A stretch of DNA of 64,000 nucleotides from Paenibacillus sp. VTT E-133291 (GCF_002264395.1 NZ_NFVA01000030.1:1-64000), one strand, 5' to 3'; counted from the stretch's first letter, positions 45,247 to 55,205 are shown. The notes: generated by a model not told the origin, from the letters alone. Numbers and translations: made by a program.

Positions 45247-46101
45247 TTACTCCGCTCTCAAGGTACGTGATCTGAAAATGACATATTCGGCCTCTGCCGG
45301 AATGGAAACGGAAAATGACAATAATGCCGCTTTGGAGGTTAACGAATCAGGCCCTTTTAACGTTTGGTAGTAAGAGTTCCCTTTACTGTCCACACTCACC
45401 AGCTCCAGTTCCGCATTCCCTTTAGGGATAACAAAGCCAGAGGTATTTTGCACGCCTAAGGTTAGTTTGTATTCTTTCCCAGATGGTGTCTGCGTTAGCT
45501 TAAATGGATATAACGGATATGGATGGGCTGTCGTTTCCACTGGGTAAGGGGCAAGCGCTAGATCCGCCTCAGGCTTTGCCCATTCCTCCCCTTTTCTGGC
45601 GCCAATACCAAGGGTTAATTTATTCACGTTATTGAACTGAGTTTCCCAGCGAAATGTCTTTAACCCCTCTAGAATAGGGGATGCTGGAACAAATAGGATT
45701 CCATCCTTGATCTCTGGGGCGATCCCTAATGAATCTTCTGTCTCCCCATTAAATTCTGCCTCAAGTTGCCCTGCTTTAATCTTTCCAACCGATCGATCCA
45801 GTAGTGAAACCGTAACACTATTCGTTAACGCGTCATAGAGCAAATCTGCACCAATCGCACTCGAGAAAGCCCGAATCGGCACCATTAATTTACCTGATTT
45901 AAAATAAGGAGCGAGTTTACCTGGAAAAAGGACGTAATACCCCCCGTATGATAGTGGCATTACCTGAGTCCCTAACTGAACAGCTGCCGACACCGATGTA
46001 GGTGTAACCGCGGAACCCGCGGCGAACATGATTACCAATAGACCTATGACATAAGCTCTTATTCTCCCTAATCGTTGCAAGGACTCCTTAATGTGATTCA
46101 T
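45247..46101 (-). CDS. Secreted stalk-domain protein (copper amine oxidase N-domain-like)
   Basis: The 284-residue protein has a signal peptide (about 14-40, GLLVIMFAAGSAV) and a stalk domain (SGKLMVPIRAFSSAIGADLLYDALTNSVTVSL, read in parts; then KDGILFVPASPILEGL). Such domains are common in Paenibacillus surface proteins and are named after the copper amine oxidase N-domain without carrying its activity. The C-terminal half is a beta-rich domain of unknown role. ATG after GAGAGGGG. Confidence 0.8.
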   Translation of the reverse strand: MNHIKESLQRLGRIRAYVIGLLVIMFAAGSAVTPTSVSAAVQLGTQVMPLSYGGYYVLFPGKLAPYFKSGKLMVPIRAFSSAIGADLLYDALTNSVTVSLLDRSVGKIKAGQLEAEFNGETEDSLGIAPEIKDGILFVPASPILEGLKTFRWETQFNNVNKLTLGIGARKGEEWAKPEADLALAPYPVETTAHPYPLYPFKLTQTPSGKEYKLTLGVQNTSGFVIPKGNAELELVSVDSKGNSYYQTLKGPDSLTSKAALLSFSVSIPAEAEYVIFRSRTLRAE

Positions 46102-46270
46102 CTCAAACCCCTCTCCCTCTCTACTCCGTCTAGAACAAAGCCTCTATTAGTAATAATCAATGATCCCCTTCCGCATGTCAACTTGTTCCACTTCTGCTAT
46201 TCATCATAAAAGACAGGATTCCGCATATATTTTCATTGAGTTATTTAGAATCATGAAAGGAGTGCGATGG

Positions 46271-47482
46271 ATGACTGCAGATGGACAGGATTCGCCAAGA
46301 AAGACAAATATCCCCCAGCCCATTCGAAGTGATGGCGCAGGGGGATTAGATAAAGGACCGCGTGATATCATGCGGGATTTGGAGAATCCGGACATGTTTG
46401 TCCCTCCCGTGACCGATGCCGGTCTCGTCCCCAATTTAAAATTTTCTTTCTCCGATGCACATATGCAGCTTAATCATGGTGGCTGGTCGAGAGAGGTGAC
46501 GGTCAGAGACCTCCCCATCGCCACTACATTAGCTGGCGTCAACATGAGCCTAACCCCCGGTGGAGTACGTGAACTCCATTGGCATCAGCAAGCGGAATGG
46601 TCTTATATGCTGCTAGGTCGAGCTCGAATTACTTCCGTAGATCAAAATGGTCGAAACTTCATCGCAGATGTGGGGCCAGGTGATCTATGGTATTTCCCGC
46701 CAGGTATTCCCCACTCTATACAAGGTCTTGAAGAGGGCTGTGAGTTTCTGCTAGTATTCGACGATGGAAGTTTCTCTGATCTAAACACCTTGTCCATTTC
46801 CGATTGGTTTGCCCATACTCCGAAAGAAGTTCTTTCGGCTAACTTTGGGGTGCCTGCTGCTGCATTTGACTCTATTCCCACCGAACAGGTCTATATTTAT
46901 CAGGATCGGGTTCCGGGCTCATTGCAAAGTCAAAAAGTAGAATCTCCATACGGTGAGATTCCACAAACCTTTAAATATTCCTTATTGGCTCAGCCTCCGC
47001 TGAAGACTCCCGGCGGGAGCGTCAGAATTGTCGATTCCAGTAACTTTCCGATCTCCAAAACCGTCGCTGCCGCATTGGTAGAAATTGAACCCGGAGAGAT
47101 GAGAGAGCTGCACTGGCATCCAAATAACGATGAATGGCAGTATTATCTTACCGGAAAAGGACGCATGACCGTATTCGCTGGAAATGGTGTAGCACGAACC
47201 TTTAATTATAGAGCAGGTGATGTAGGATATGTTCCTTTTGCGTTTGGACATTATATTCAGAATACAGGCGATGACTCCTTATGGTTCCTTGAAATGTTCA
47301 AAAGCGATCGTTTTGCCGACGTTTCTCTGAATCAATGGATGGCTCTCACTCCCCAAGAATTGGTTCAAAGTAATCTGAACGTTGGACCAGAGGTTATAAA
47401 CGCCTTAAGGAAAGTGAAATGGCCCGTTGTGAAATACCCTGAGCCAAGTAAAAACGCCTCCAGCTTTCCTAAAGGACGATAA
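46271..47482 (+). CDS. oxdC: Oxalate decarboxylase-like bicupin
   Basis: Two cupin domains, 403 residues, Mn-dependent family converting oxalate to formate and CO2. The first site shows His103, His105, Glu109 and His148 ([19 protein letters not shown]); the second, [15 protein letters not shown] and FAFGHYIQN, is also intact. The active-site lid that is SENST in B. subtilis OxdC reads SDLNT here (169-173), so the key Glu is Asp. This may lower decarboxylase or shift to oxidase activity. ATG 46271 follows AAGGAG; an in-frame start further upstream was not used. Not in an operon. Confidence 0.87.
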   Translation: MTADGQDSPRKTNIPQPIRSDGAGGLDKGPRDIMRDLENPDMFVPPVTDAGLVPNLKFSFSDAHMQLNHGGWSREVTVRDLPIATTLAGVNMSLTPGGVRELHWHQQAEWSYMLLGRARITSVDQNGRNFIADVGPGDLWYFPPGIPHSIQGLEEGCEFLLVFDDGSFSDLNTLSISDWFAHTPKEVLSANFGVPAAAFDSIPTEQVYIYQDRVPGSLQSQKVESPYGEIPQTFKYSLLAQPPLKTPGGSVRIVDSSNFPISKTVAAALVEIEPGEMRELHWHPNNDEWQYYLTGKGRMTVFAGNGVARTFNYRAGDVGYVPFAFGHYIQNTGDDSLWFLEMFKSDRFADVSLNQWMALTPQELVQSNLNVGPEVINALRKVKWPVVKYPEPSKNASSFPKGR

Positions 47483-47484
47483 AT

Positions 47485-47520
47485 GTTATGCTGGAAATAT
47501 AAGGATAAGGTATAAAGAGA
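47485..47520. repeat. Half copy of the palindromic dispersed repeat
   Basis: GTTATGCTGGAAATATAAGG then ATAAGGTATAAAG aligns with the left arm of the elements at 1914-1985 and 3167-3240. The right arm is missing. It follows the bicupin gene. Confidence 0.45.
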
Positions 47521-47541
47521 AAAGGATTCTTCACCTGGTAA

Positions 47542-47961
47542 CTATTCACCGGTCTCCGCAAATCGTTTGATTCTTTCCTCAATCTGGTCACGCACACGCT
47601 GGAACACTGCCCACTTCTCTTCATCGGTCCCTTGCGCTTTTGCCGGATCATCGAAGCCCCAGTGTTCCCGTTTGACCTTCGGAGGCGTCATTGGACATTT
47701 ATCCGCAGCGTCCCCACATAACGTAACGACTAGATCAGCATTATTCAGCAGATTAGAATCAATCATATCCGAGGTCTGTCCGGTGATATCTATGCCTACT
47801 TCGCTCATGGCTTGTACAGCTTTTGGATTTAGACCATGGGCTTCAATTCCAGCGCTATACACGTTCCATGCTTCCCCTAGATACCGCTTCGCCCAGCCCT
47901 CAGCCATCTGACTCCGGCAAGAGTTTCCTGTACATAAAAAATAAATCGTTTTCTTGTTCAT
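47542..47961 (-). CDS. arsC: Arsenate reductase, thioredoxin-coupled
   Basis: The low-molecular-weight-phosphatase-fold enzyme (139 residues) reduces arsenate to arsenite. The P-loop CTGNSCR starts at Cys10, and a second pair lies in [10 protein letters not shown], giving the three-cysteine relay of the B. subtilis type. ATG after AAAGGGGA. It follows arsB on the same strand by 21 bp. Confidence 0.93.
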   Translation of the reverse strand: MNKKTIYFLCTGNSCRSQMAEGWAKRYLGEAWNVYSAGIEAHGLNPKAVQAMSEVGIDITGQTSDMIDSNLLNNADLVVTLCGDAADKCPMTPPKVKREHWGFDDPAKAQGTDEEKWAVFQRVRDQIEERIKRFAETGE

Positions 47962-47982
47962 CTTGATCTTCCCCTTTTCAAA

Positions 47983-49272
47983 TTAAGTAATCAACAACCA
48001 CAGATAAAGACCTAAAAGTGTAATAAACAACGTTGGAATAGTTAATATAATACCCGTCTTAAAATACGTTCCCCAGGATATCTTCACCCCTTTGGCCGAA
48101 AGCACATGGAGCCACAGCAGCGTTGCTAGTGAGCCAATCGGGGTGATTTTAGGCCCTAAGTCTGAACCTATAACATTCGCATATATTAACGCCTCTTTAA
48201 TAACTCCGGTTGTATGCGTTGCATCAATTGCGAGTGCGTCAATCATTACAGTAGGCAGATTATTCATCAATGATGAGATCAATGCAGCAATGAACCCCAT
48301 ACCCATAGTTGCAGCGAATAGACCCTCATCAGCAATCATTCCTATCGCCTTAGCGAGCAGATCAGTTAGACCCGCATTCCGAAGTCCATATACCACGACA
48401 TACATTCCAATGGAGAAGAACACAATCGCCCAAGGTGCTCCTGTAAGCACTTCTTTCACCTTGACGGAAGGGCTTCTTCTCGCGAGGAGCATGAACACAA
48501 TTGCAATGATTCCCACAACCACTGATACCGGAATCTTCAAGAATCCACTAACGAAATACCCTATTAAAAGAATAGCCAGTACAATCCATGATAGACGGAA
48601 CATCTTCTTATCTTTGATAGCCTCTTGCGGATCTTTTAGCTGGGAATCATTAAATCGCTTCGGAATACTTTTACGAAAAAAGAAATAAAGCACTACGATA
48701 CTCGCCATCAACGAGAATAGTGTAGGTACAATCATTTTCCCCGCATACTCCATAAAGGTAATTCCAAAAAAGTCAGCCGATACGATATTCACAAGATTGC
48801 TAACCACAAGCGGTAATGAGGTGGTATCCGCAATAAAGCCGCTAGCAATAATGAATGGAAATACTTTTTTCTCATCAAAATTCAGCGCTCTTACCATAGC
48901 AAGTACAATAGGGGTAAGTATTAGAGCCGCTCCATCATTTGCAAAAAAGGCAGAAACCAATGCACCAAGAACGATGACATACACAAACATTCGTGTTCCG
49001 TTCCCCCGTGCCGCTCGCGCCATATGTAAAGCAGCCCATTCAAAAAATCCGATACTGTCTAAAATCAAGGAAATTAAGATGATTGCAACAAACGCCAACG
49101 TAGCATTCCATACCATCTGTGTTACATCCAGAACATCATTAAAGCTAACTACCCCAGCTAGTAAAGCAATGATCGCTCCGCCGCAGGCTGACCATCCAAT
49201 CGATAAATTTCGAGGCTGCCAGATTACAAAAATTAAAGTGACTATAAAAATAAGTATGGCTAGCATGACCAC
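47983..49272 (-). CDS. arsB: Arsenite efflux permease
   Basis: The 429-residue integral membrane protein has about 12 helices and the ArsB motifs [44 protein letters not shown] (in parts) and [13 protein letters not shown]. It expels arsenite or antimonite using the proton motive force. Start GTG at 49272, 10 bases after AGGAG. It sits between arsR and arsC. Confidence 0.93.
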   Translation of the reverse strand: MVMLAILIFIVTLIFVIWQPRNLSIGWSACGGAIIALLAGVVSFNDVLDVTQMVWNATLAFVAIILISLILDSIGFFEWAALHMARAARGNGTRMFVYVIVLGALVSAFFANDGAALILTPIVLAMVRALNFDEKKVFPFIIASGFIADTTSLPLVVSNLVNIVSADFFGITFMEYAGKMIVPTLFSLMASIVVLYFFFRKSIPKRFNDSQLKDPQEAIKDKKMFRLSWIVLAILLIGYFVSGFLKIPVSVVVGIIAIVFMLLARRSPSVKVKEVLTGAPWAIVFFSIGMYVVVYGLRNAGLTDLLAKAIGMIADEGLFAATMGMGFIAALISSLMNNLPTVMIDALAIDATHTTGVIKEALIYANVIGSDLGPKITPIGSLATLLWLHVLSAKGVKISWGTYFKTGIILTIPTLFITLLGLYLWLLIT

Positions 49273-49315
49273 TTTCTCAACACTCCTATAATCTGCGAAT
49301 GAATCCTATATCACC

Positions 49316-49335
49316 ATATAACTATATAGTTATAT
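49316..49335. promoter_or_regulatory. Perfect 20-bp palindrome between arsR and arsB
   Basis: ATATAACTATATAGTTATAT is fully self-complementary and lies between the arsR stop and the arsB start. It could be a second ArsR site or an mRNA stem that lowers arsB expression. It has the same AT-rich style as the dyad upstream of arsR. Confidence 0.45.
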
Positions 49336-49361
49336 ACACTCTAAAAAACTACAACTATATT

Positions 49362-49688
49362 TTAGTCACAGCACGGTGCTTTAACTTCTTTATTTAAACT
49401 AGCCAATATCGCGGCTGAACTGGGCATTTGTTGAAGAACAGCCCTAAGATGCGGTTTATCCTCGACATTTAATGAATAATGCACCCACTGTCCTCGTTTG
49501 CTTTCTTTCACGATCCCTCGACTCTTCAATTTCCGTAAATGCTGACTAATCGCCGGCTGGGATATATCAAAAATATCAAGGAATTCACACACGCACCATT
49601 CCCGTTCTTTCAAAAGTGATAGCATGGCCAGTCGCGTCTTATCTCCTAAGAGCTTCAAATCATCTGCAATATCCGTCAGTGATTGCAT
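49362..49688 (-). CDS. arsR: ArsR-family repressor
   Basis: The 108-residue winged-helix protein has the arsenite-binding cysteines in WCVCEF and the recognition helix ISQPAISQHLRKLKSRGIV. The C-terminal CC pair may add metal ligands. It releases DNA on binding arsenite, derepressing arsR-arsB-arsC. ATG at 49688, 7-8 bases after a GGAGGAGAAG-type site; a further upstream frame start was not used. An ATATAAG/CTTATAT dyad sits upstream. Confidence 0.92.
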   Translation of the reverse strand: MQSLTDIADDLKLLGDKTRLAMLSLLKEREWCVCEFLDIFDISQPAISQHLRKLKSRGIVKESKRGQWVHYSLNVEDKPHLRAVLQQMPSSAAILASLNKEVKAPCCD

Positions 49689-49714
49689 CCCTACTTCTCC
49701 TCCTTCCAACATAT

Positions 49715-49734
49715 ATATAAGCGAATACTTATAT
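49715..49734. promoter_or_regulatory. ArsR operator candidate
   Basis: ATATAAG (49715-49721) and CTTATAT (49728-49734) form a dyad upstream of the arsR start, in the expected place for autoregulation. Confidence 0.55.
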
Positions 49735-49765
49735 TGTAATGAACTAGACATTGAGAAGCAAGAAT

Positions 49766-50314
49766 TTATTTTAAATTGTCTTGCTTACACCACTCGTGCT
49801 CCAGCATACTGAACATCAAAGAATCACGCCAGCCATCTTTTATGAGTAAAGCATCTCTTAATCTGCCTTCATAGGTCATGCCAATCTTGGTGAGCACCTT
49901 GGATGATCCACTATTTCGAGGGTCACAGGTCGCGTATATTCGATGTAGATGCAGCTCTTCAAAACCAAACTTCAACATTAGTCCGGCTGCTGCTGTAGCG
50001 ACTCCCTGTCCCCAGACATCAGGATGGACAATATAGCCGATTTCACCGCTTCTGTCCGTATGGCTTCTTATATTTAGTTCAACCATGCCGATCAAATTTT
50101 CAGTTCCTACTGCAACTATGGCTTGTGCGAACCTAGTTCTGGGAACTTTTCGAGAGTCATCTAGTGCCTGACTCACAAAGGAAAGGGTTTGATCAGGAGT
50201 ATTTGGGCCCCAGGCTTGAAAACGACATACACGATCCTGTGAACAATACGCATGAACATCTCTCCAGTCCGTTTGCTTCAATTCGCGTAAATAGATTGGA
50301 TTTAGATCTTGCAT
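49766..50314 (-). CDS. GNAT N-acetyltransferase (RimJ/RimL type)
   Basis: The 182-residue acetyl-CoA-dependent transferase has IGYIVHPDVWGQGVATAAAGLMLKFGFEEL (the QGxGT-like acetyl-CoA segment reads WGQGVA), then ATCDPRNSGSSKVLTKIGMTYEG. Substrate not inferred. Three consecutive ATG codons occur; I chose the last, 6 bases after GAGGGGG. Confidence 0.8.
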   Translation of the reverse strand: MQDLNPIYLRELKQTDWRDVHAYCSQDRVCRFQAWGPNTPDQTLSFVSQALDDSRKVPRTRFAQAIVAVGTENLIGMVELNIRSHTDRSGEIGYIVHPDVWGQGVATAAAGLMLKFGFEELHLHRIYATCDPRNSGSSKVLTKIGMTYEGRLRDALLIKDGWRDSLMFSMLEHEWCKQDNLK

Positions 50315-50369
50315 CATCATCCCCCTCAAAGTTTCCCTTTAGCTTTATCCCATTAGCTATTCATGTGGT

Positions 50370-51695
50370 TTAGGTTCTAGGAATCGTTACAACAAACTGT
50401 GTTCCTTCTCCAACTTTACTCTCCACTTCAATTCTACAATCATGTATTTTCAGAATCTTCGTTACAATGGAAAGTCCAAGTCCATTCCCTTTAAGAGCGC
50501 TGCTACGCGCCTTCTCCACCATATAAAATCGATCAAAGATAAGCGGAAGTGCTTCCTCAGGAATGCCTTTTCCAGAATCTTTAATATATACCTTCACAAA
50601 TTGCGCGTTCATCTCAATTTCAACATGAATGGTACCTTCTTGCCCCGTATATTTTATAGCATTATTTATTAAGTTCTGCCAGACCTGATCAAATAAATCT
50701 TTATCCACCGTGATCTCGCAAGGCAATAAATCCAATTCAATCATAATATCTTTCCGTGCCCATTGTGGTTCCGCTAATACGATCGTTCTTCTTAATTGTT
50801 CATCTAATTGGAATGTGGTGGGATTAACCGGATGGTGTTCTGAATCGAGTGAGGCTAATCGGAGCAGATTATCACTAAGCCTAGATAATCGTAAGGTTTC
50901 CTCATAGATAATATCCAGATGCTCTTTTTGCTCTTCTAATGGAATGACACCGTCTTGTAGCGCTCTTGTAAATCCTCTGATCGATGTAAGTGGTGACTGC
51001 ATTTCATGAGAAACATTGCTGACAAAATCATCACGAACTGAGTCCATTTTCTGCAGCTCACTTGCCATACGATTAAAGCTCTCCATCAGTTCACCAAATT
51101 CATCCTTATTACGATAGGTCAATCGGACAGATAAATTACCTGACGCCATTTCCTTAGCTGCAACAGTCAGCTTCTTAATAGGCTTCACAATATACCTGGA
51201 CATGAACAAAATAAGCAAGCTTCCGATGACTAGTACAGCTAATAGTGTAAACAGAAGCGTAATTCTCAAGCCTCTTACAATCGATGAAAAATCAATCTTG
51301 ATAATGAAAGCACCTTTCCCGTCATCTATCTTAGGAATCCCTACGATAGCAAGTCCGCCCCTACCCGATAAAAAGACCGCATCGGTTGTGTTGGATTTGA
51401 ATAAGGTAGCAACCTTCTCCTTGTCTAATGAAAAAACAGATTCACTTGGCTCATTAACAACCGCTATATCAATACCAAATCGATTAAGCAGATCTGCAAA
51501 TGCGTTTACTTTTTCCGGATCATCTATTAGATTTGTCACCTTAGCTATATCTTTAGCAATATTAATGAACATATGGTTTGGGGTATTATTTTTTTCTGAA
51601 AACTGCATAAAAAGAAAAAAGGAAATAATTAAACTGACTAAAACAATCCCAATGAACGTAACGACGATTCGAAGACGCAAACTTTTTCTCACCAT
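50370..51695 (-). CDS. Sensor histidine kinase with HAMP domain
   Basis: The 441-residue protein has an N-terminal TM helix (10-30), an extracellular region of about 110 residues, a second TM helix (145-168) and HAMP (SRYIVKPIKKLTVAAKEMASGNL). The kinase core follows with the phosphorylated His in SHEMQSPLTSI and the ATP lid (NLINNAIKYT, KDSGKGIPEE, GNGLGLSIV). The start ATG abuts the stop of the response regulator gene. It senses an unknown signal, probably related to the adjacent ABC transporter. Confidence 0.9.
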   Translation of the reverse strand: MVRKSLRLRIVVTFIGIVLVSLIISFFLFMQFSEKNNTPNHMFINIAKDIAKVTNLIDDPEKVNAFADLLNRFGIDIAVVNEPSESVFSLDKEKVATLFKSNTTDAVFLSGRGGLAIVGIPKIDDGKGAFIIKIDFSSIVRGLRITLLFTLLAVLVIGSLLILFMSRYIVKPIKKLTVAAKEMASGNLSVRLTYRNKDEFGELMESFNRMASELQKMDSVRDDFVSNVSHEMQSPLTSIRGFTRALQDGVIPLEEQKEHLDIIYEETLRLSRLSDNLLRLASLDSEHHPVNPTTFQLDEQLRRTIVLAEPQWARKDIMIELDLLPCEITVDKDLFDQVWQNLINNAIKYTGQEGTIHVEIEMNAQFVKVYIKDSGKGIPEEALPLIFDRFYMVEKARSSALKGNGLGLSIVTKILKIHDCRIEVESKVGEGTQFVVTIPRT

Positions 51696-52364
51696 CTAGG
51701 CTAGCTCCAGTCGATAACCAAGTCCTCTTACCGTAGAAATAATGACCTGAGGAATAGGCTCAAGACGTTCCCTTAAGCGTTTAATATGCACATCAACCGT
51801 ACGATCATCACCTTCATAGTCCATTCCCCATACATTTTCTATAAGCTGAGTCCGTGTGAAAATTTGCTTTGGCGAACCCGCCAAAGCAAATAACAATTCA
51901 CATTCTTTCTTTTTCAATTCAACCATTTGATCGGCATTAGAGACTATTAAATTCCCTAGATCAATCGTTACTTCCCCTAATTGAATAACATTCGAAGGTG
52001 TCACATGATATCTCTTCAATAATGATTTGACACGAAGAATCAACTCTATGGGATCAAACGGCTTTACTAAATAATCGTCTGACCCGGCATTAAATCCCCT
52101 GACTTTATCTTTAGACTCTCCCTTGGCTGTAACCATCAGGATTGGCATATCGATATAAGATCGAATATCTTCTGTCAGTTCAATACCATCGATATTCGGC
52201 ATCATCACATCCACAATCACTAAGTCAATTTTTGTATGAGCTAGAATGTCTAATGCTATTTGACCATCTTCCGCTTCCACTACGGAAAACTGATTTTTTT
52301 CAAGATATAATCGGATTAGCTTGCGGATATGGGAATCATCATCAACCACTAGAATTGTGCTCAT
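51696..52364 (-). CDS. OmpR-family response regulator
   Basis: The 222-residue protein has a receiver domain with the acidic pair VDDD near residue 8, phosphoacceptor Asp in VIVDVMMP and Lys in DYLVKPFD. A winged-helix DNA-binding domain follows (VDVHIKRLRERLEP). Partner of the kinase gene that follows it directly. ATG after AAAGGAAA. Confidence 0.92.
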   Translation of the reverse strand: MSTILVVDDDSHIRKLIRLYLEKNQFSVVEAEDGQIALDILAHTKIDLVIVDVMMPNIDGIELTEDIRSYIDMPILMVTAKGESKDKVRGFNAGSDDYLVKPFDPIELILRVKSLLKRYHVTPSNVIQLGEVTIDLGNLIVSNADQMVELKKKECELLFALAGSPKQIFTRTQLIENVWGMDYEGDDRTVDVHIKRLRERLEPIPQVIISTVRGLGYRLELA

Positions 52365-52391
52365 ACATCAATTTCCTTTCCAACATTGTAT

Positions 52392-54353
52392 TTATTCGTA
52401 TCGTAGAGATTCCATCGGATCGAGCTTGGCAGCCTTCGATGAAGGCATCAAACCAGCGATAATACTAATCCCTGTACTTACAACTAATCCGAATACGATA
52501 TAAGATCCAGATAAGTTAATAAGCTTTACGCCAAATGCATTTTCCAGAAGTATATTTAAGCCAAAGCTAATGATAGCTGCAAAGATTATGGCGAAGACAC
52601 CGCTAAATATTCCCAATAATGCGGATTCGGAAAAGAATATTCGCTTGATATCTTTCTTTCTTGCCCCAATCGCACGAAGGATCCCAATTTCTTTAGTCCG
52701 TTCCACTACACTAATATAAAGTACAACCAATATCATAATCCCTGATACGATGAGCGAAATCCCCGCAATACCAGATAGAACGATCGTAGCCATATCCACA
52801 TAAGTTGTGATACGCTCCATGATTTTTGCCGTTTGGGAGCCCGAGAAGCCCGCATCAACAGCCGCTTTATTTATATCATTCACATATTTCATATCCGTTG
52901 CAAAAGCATTAACCTGAATCGGGCCAATGGTAATCCCTTTATCAGTATACATTTGCTCCAGTGTCTGTGTTGGAATATATCCTGTTGGTGACATTTGCGC
53001 TCTTGGATCAGTGGCTTCATAAACACCAGAGACCGTGATTTCTTTTTCCAATGTGATCGGTTTATGTTTAGCATCCATTTCATTAATATACAGATGAATA
53101 GACTTCCCTACCATAGCATTCGGTTGGTCATTTCCACTTAATTGACTCGCTATTTTCGTTGGTAATAATACTTCATTTTCTTTCGGTAAAGCCCCTGCTT
53201 TAATCGTCGCTTTATCAAACGTATCGTTTAAGGTGGTTAATTGTGTAAGACTACTCGTTTGTTCCCCAAAAACCGTAGTAGATTTGCCTGTAATGGTTGT
53301 TATGGACTCTACATGATCTACATTTGGAAGGTTACGAATCGTTTCAACATCGGCCTTTGTAAATGTAACGCCGGGTAACATCATCGCTTCTGGGCCCTTC
53401 ATGTCCTTGGCTTCTGGATTTGGCTTAGTGATATCCACCAGCAAAGGGTCCATACTTGAATTTATTTCATTATTAATATAGCTCGTGATCCCATTTCCTA
53501 AGGAAAGCATCAAAAGTACACTTAAAATACCTATCGAACCACCCAATGCTACCAATACATTACGTTTGGCATTAAGCTTCATATTTTGAAGAGCCATTTT
53601 GAAAGAAGCCATTAAGCTGAGGTTTCGAGCCGAACCATCTCCACCATTGTAGGTAGCCATGGAACGTTCCTTCAAATGAATATCGTCTTTAACCAATCCC
53701 TCTTCAAGCTTAACGATACGGCTACCGTAATCAGCTACTTTCTGCGAGTGGGTCACGGTAATGACCAAAATCCCTCTTTTCGCTATGCTGTCCAACAAGA
53801 CTAATATTTGATCCCCTGTATCCTTATCCAGCGCACCCGTAGGTTCATCTGCCAGTATAATATCTGGATTGTTCGACAATGCGCGTGCAATGGATACCCG
53901 TTGCTTCTGTCCACCGGACAGTTGATTCGGACGTTTTTTCAGATGATCCTTTAATCCTACCTCCGTCAAAATCTCTATAGCACGCTTATTACGTTCCTTT
54001 TCGCTTGTATTCGTCATCTGCATCGCAACCGTAACATTTTCCAAGACGGATAAGTGTGGAATCAGATTAAAGTTTTGAAATACGAAGCCGATGTTGTTTT
54101 TGCGATAGTCATCCATTTCCTTTTCGGTCATCTTGCTTAGGTTCTTCCCGCGAACAAGGACATCGCCTTCATAATCAGAGTCCATTCCACCAATGATATT
54201 CATTAGTGTGGACTTGCCGCAACCAGACTCACCGAGGATGGAAACAAATTCACCTGTCTCAAAGCTTAAATTCACATCATGGAGTACTGGAACCTTTTCC
54301 TTACCATACAAAGTATACGATTTTTTAACATTCTTAACCTCTAATATGTTCAT
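52392..54353 (-). CDS. ABC transporter, fused ATPase and MacB-type permease
   Basis: The 653-residue protein has an N-terminal ATPase (about 1-230: Walker A GESGCGKST, signature LSGGQKQRVSIARAL, Walker B IILADEPTGALD), a TM helix (about 265-290), a large extracellular domain and three C-terminal FtsX/MacB helices (about 525-650). Such exporters act on peptides or antibiotics or on cell-envelope signals. The ATG at 54353 is used; an upstream extension to 54476 would run through a terminator. Followed 27 bp later by the response regulator gene, so an operon of three. Confidence 0.88.
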   Translation of the reverse strand: MNILEVKNVKKSYTLYGKEKVPVLHDVNLSFETGEFVSILGESGCGKSTLMNIIGGMDSDYEGDVLVRGKNLSKMTEKEMDDYRKNNIGFVFQNFNLIPHLSVLENVTVAMQMTNTSEKERNKRAIEILTEVGLKDHLKKRPNQLSGGQKQRVSIARALSNNPDIILADEPTGALDKDTGDQILVLLDSIAKRGILVITVTHSQKVADYGSRIVKLEEGLVKDDIHLKERSMATYNGGDGSARNLSLMASFKMALQNMKLNAKRNVLVALGGSIGILSVLLMLSLGNGITSYINNEINSSMDPLLVDITKPNPEAKDMKGPEAMMLPGVTFTKADVETIRNLPNVDHVESITTITGKSTTVFGEQTSSLTQLTTLNDTFDKATIKAGALPKENEVLLPTKIASQLSGNDQPNAMVGKSIHLYINEMDAKHKPITLEKEITVSGVYEATDPRAQMSPTGYIPTQTLEQMYTDKGITIGPIQVNAFATDMKYVNDINKAAVDAGFSGSQTAKIMERITTYVDMATIVLSGIAGISLIVSGIMILVVLYISVVERTKEIGILRAIGARKKDIKRIFFSESALLGIFSGVFAIIFAAIISFGLNILLENAFGVKLINLSGSYIVFGLVVSTGISIIAGLMPSSKAAKLDPMESLRYE

Positions 54354-54465
54354 TCCGATCTCTTCCTCTCCTGGGTCACGCTCTTTTTCTCTGTCTTTGA
54401 TGTTGCCTATCCTAACAAATTTATGTGAACTGATAATGAACTGGAGACTTTCATGATTTGCAGCG

Positions 54466-54499
54466 AAAAAAGACAACCTTCAATAACTGAGGTTGTCTT
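54466..54499 (-). terminator. Intrinsic terminator of the DinB-small protein unit
   Basis: AAGACAACCT pairs with AGGTTGTCTT on the minus strand with six T residues following. It separates this unit from the ABC transporter gene. Confidence 0.8.
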
Positions 54500-54517
54500 G
54501 TCCTGATCTATAAGAAA

Positions 54518-54661
54518 TTAGTGAGTCATATAATAGGCAATTCGCCCAATTTCTTTACCTGCGTAATAAACGATATCAAAGATTAGCACTGCTAAGATAA
54601 ATTTAGAGAACAACGGATACTTGTTAAATAAAGGCTTAATACTCTTCTCTATGAACTCCAT
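54518..54661 (-). CDS. Small single-helix membrane protein, 47 aa
   Basis: A 47-codon frame from ATG 54661 ends in TAA at 54518. AAAGGGG lies 8 bases before the ATG. Residues 17-35 (LFSKFILAVLIFDIVYYAG) look transmembrane, with a basic N-terminus (MEFIEKSIKPLFNKYP) and short tail. It begins 16 bp after the stop of the DinB-like gene and is followed by a terminator. No family recognised. Confidence 0.6.
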   Translation of the reverse strand: MEFIEKSIKPLFNKYPLFSKFILAVLIFDIVYYAGKEIGRIAYYMTH

Positions 54662-54677
54662 TCATGTTCCCCTTTCT

Positions 54678-55205
54678 TTAAGCTAGCGCTCTTTTTCGTA
54701 ACAATCTAATTTGGCCTCTGTGATTAATTTCATCTTCGAATACATGAAACCACATGAAATAGTAGTTCGCCTGTTTGTTATGCCAGAATTCCTCTTCTGT
54801 ATATAACCAGTCATCATCAACGTTTGCGAACAATGCATACGTTCTTTCTCTTACTTCATTTAAACGGTCTAAATAATAGTTAAGATCATTCCCTTTAATC
54901 ATTGCTCGCCCTTCGTCACCTAAGCTTAACGCTGGCCCCCATATGGTTAATTCTTCCTCAGACAAATCTCTTCCCTCAAACGTTGCCACTTGATACGCAT
55001 ATTCTACCGCAGCGTAGTGTGATAATAACGCTCCAATGGAGTTGCTTTCTGAGTCCAATAAGTAGTCCAGTTGTTCCACTGTTAGACCGGCAACGGCTTG
55101 TAGTGTTGTGTGTCTGGCATAGTTCATCATGGATAAAAGACGACTAATTTGCGGTGAATAACCGGGGATATCTGTAATCAGATATATTTTGTCCATGTCG
55201 ATCAT
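54678..55205 (-). CDS. DinB/YfiT-family protein
   Basis: The 175-residue four-helix bundle protein has conserved His in SHYAAVEYAYQ, HNKQANYYFMWFHVFEDEINHRGQIRLLRK (the DUF664/DinB metal-site pattern: H, H, H). Members include bacillithiol transferases and putative metal-dependent hydrolases; the role here is unknown. ATG after AAGGAGAG. Confidence 0.82.
   Translation of the reverse strand: MIDMDKIYLITDIPGYSPQISRLLSMMNYARHTTLQAVAGLTVEQLDYLLDSESNSIGALLSHYAAVEYAYQVATFEGRDLSEEELTIWGPALSLGDEGRAMIKGNDLNYYLDRLNEVRERTYALFANVDDDWLYTEEEFWHNKQANYYFMWFHVFEDEINHRGQIRLLRKRALA

Noticed and set aside
46160-46270. N-terminal extension of the bicupin gene
   Set aside because: The extension has no Shine-Dalgarno, while the ATG at 46271 has AAGGAG at good spacing and gives the family length.
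48092-48688. 198-residue frame opposite arsB
   Set aside because: Typical mirror frame of a hydrophobic membrane gene; no start signal.
54354-54476. N-terminal extension of the fused ABC transporter
   Set aside because: It would run through an intrinsic terminator and a non-conserved segment; ATG 54353 begins the ATPase domain directly.
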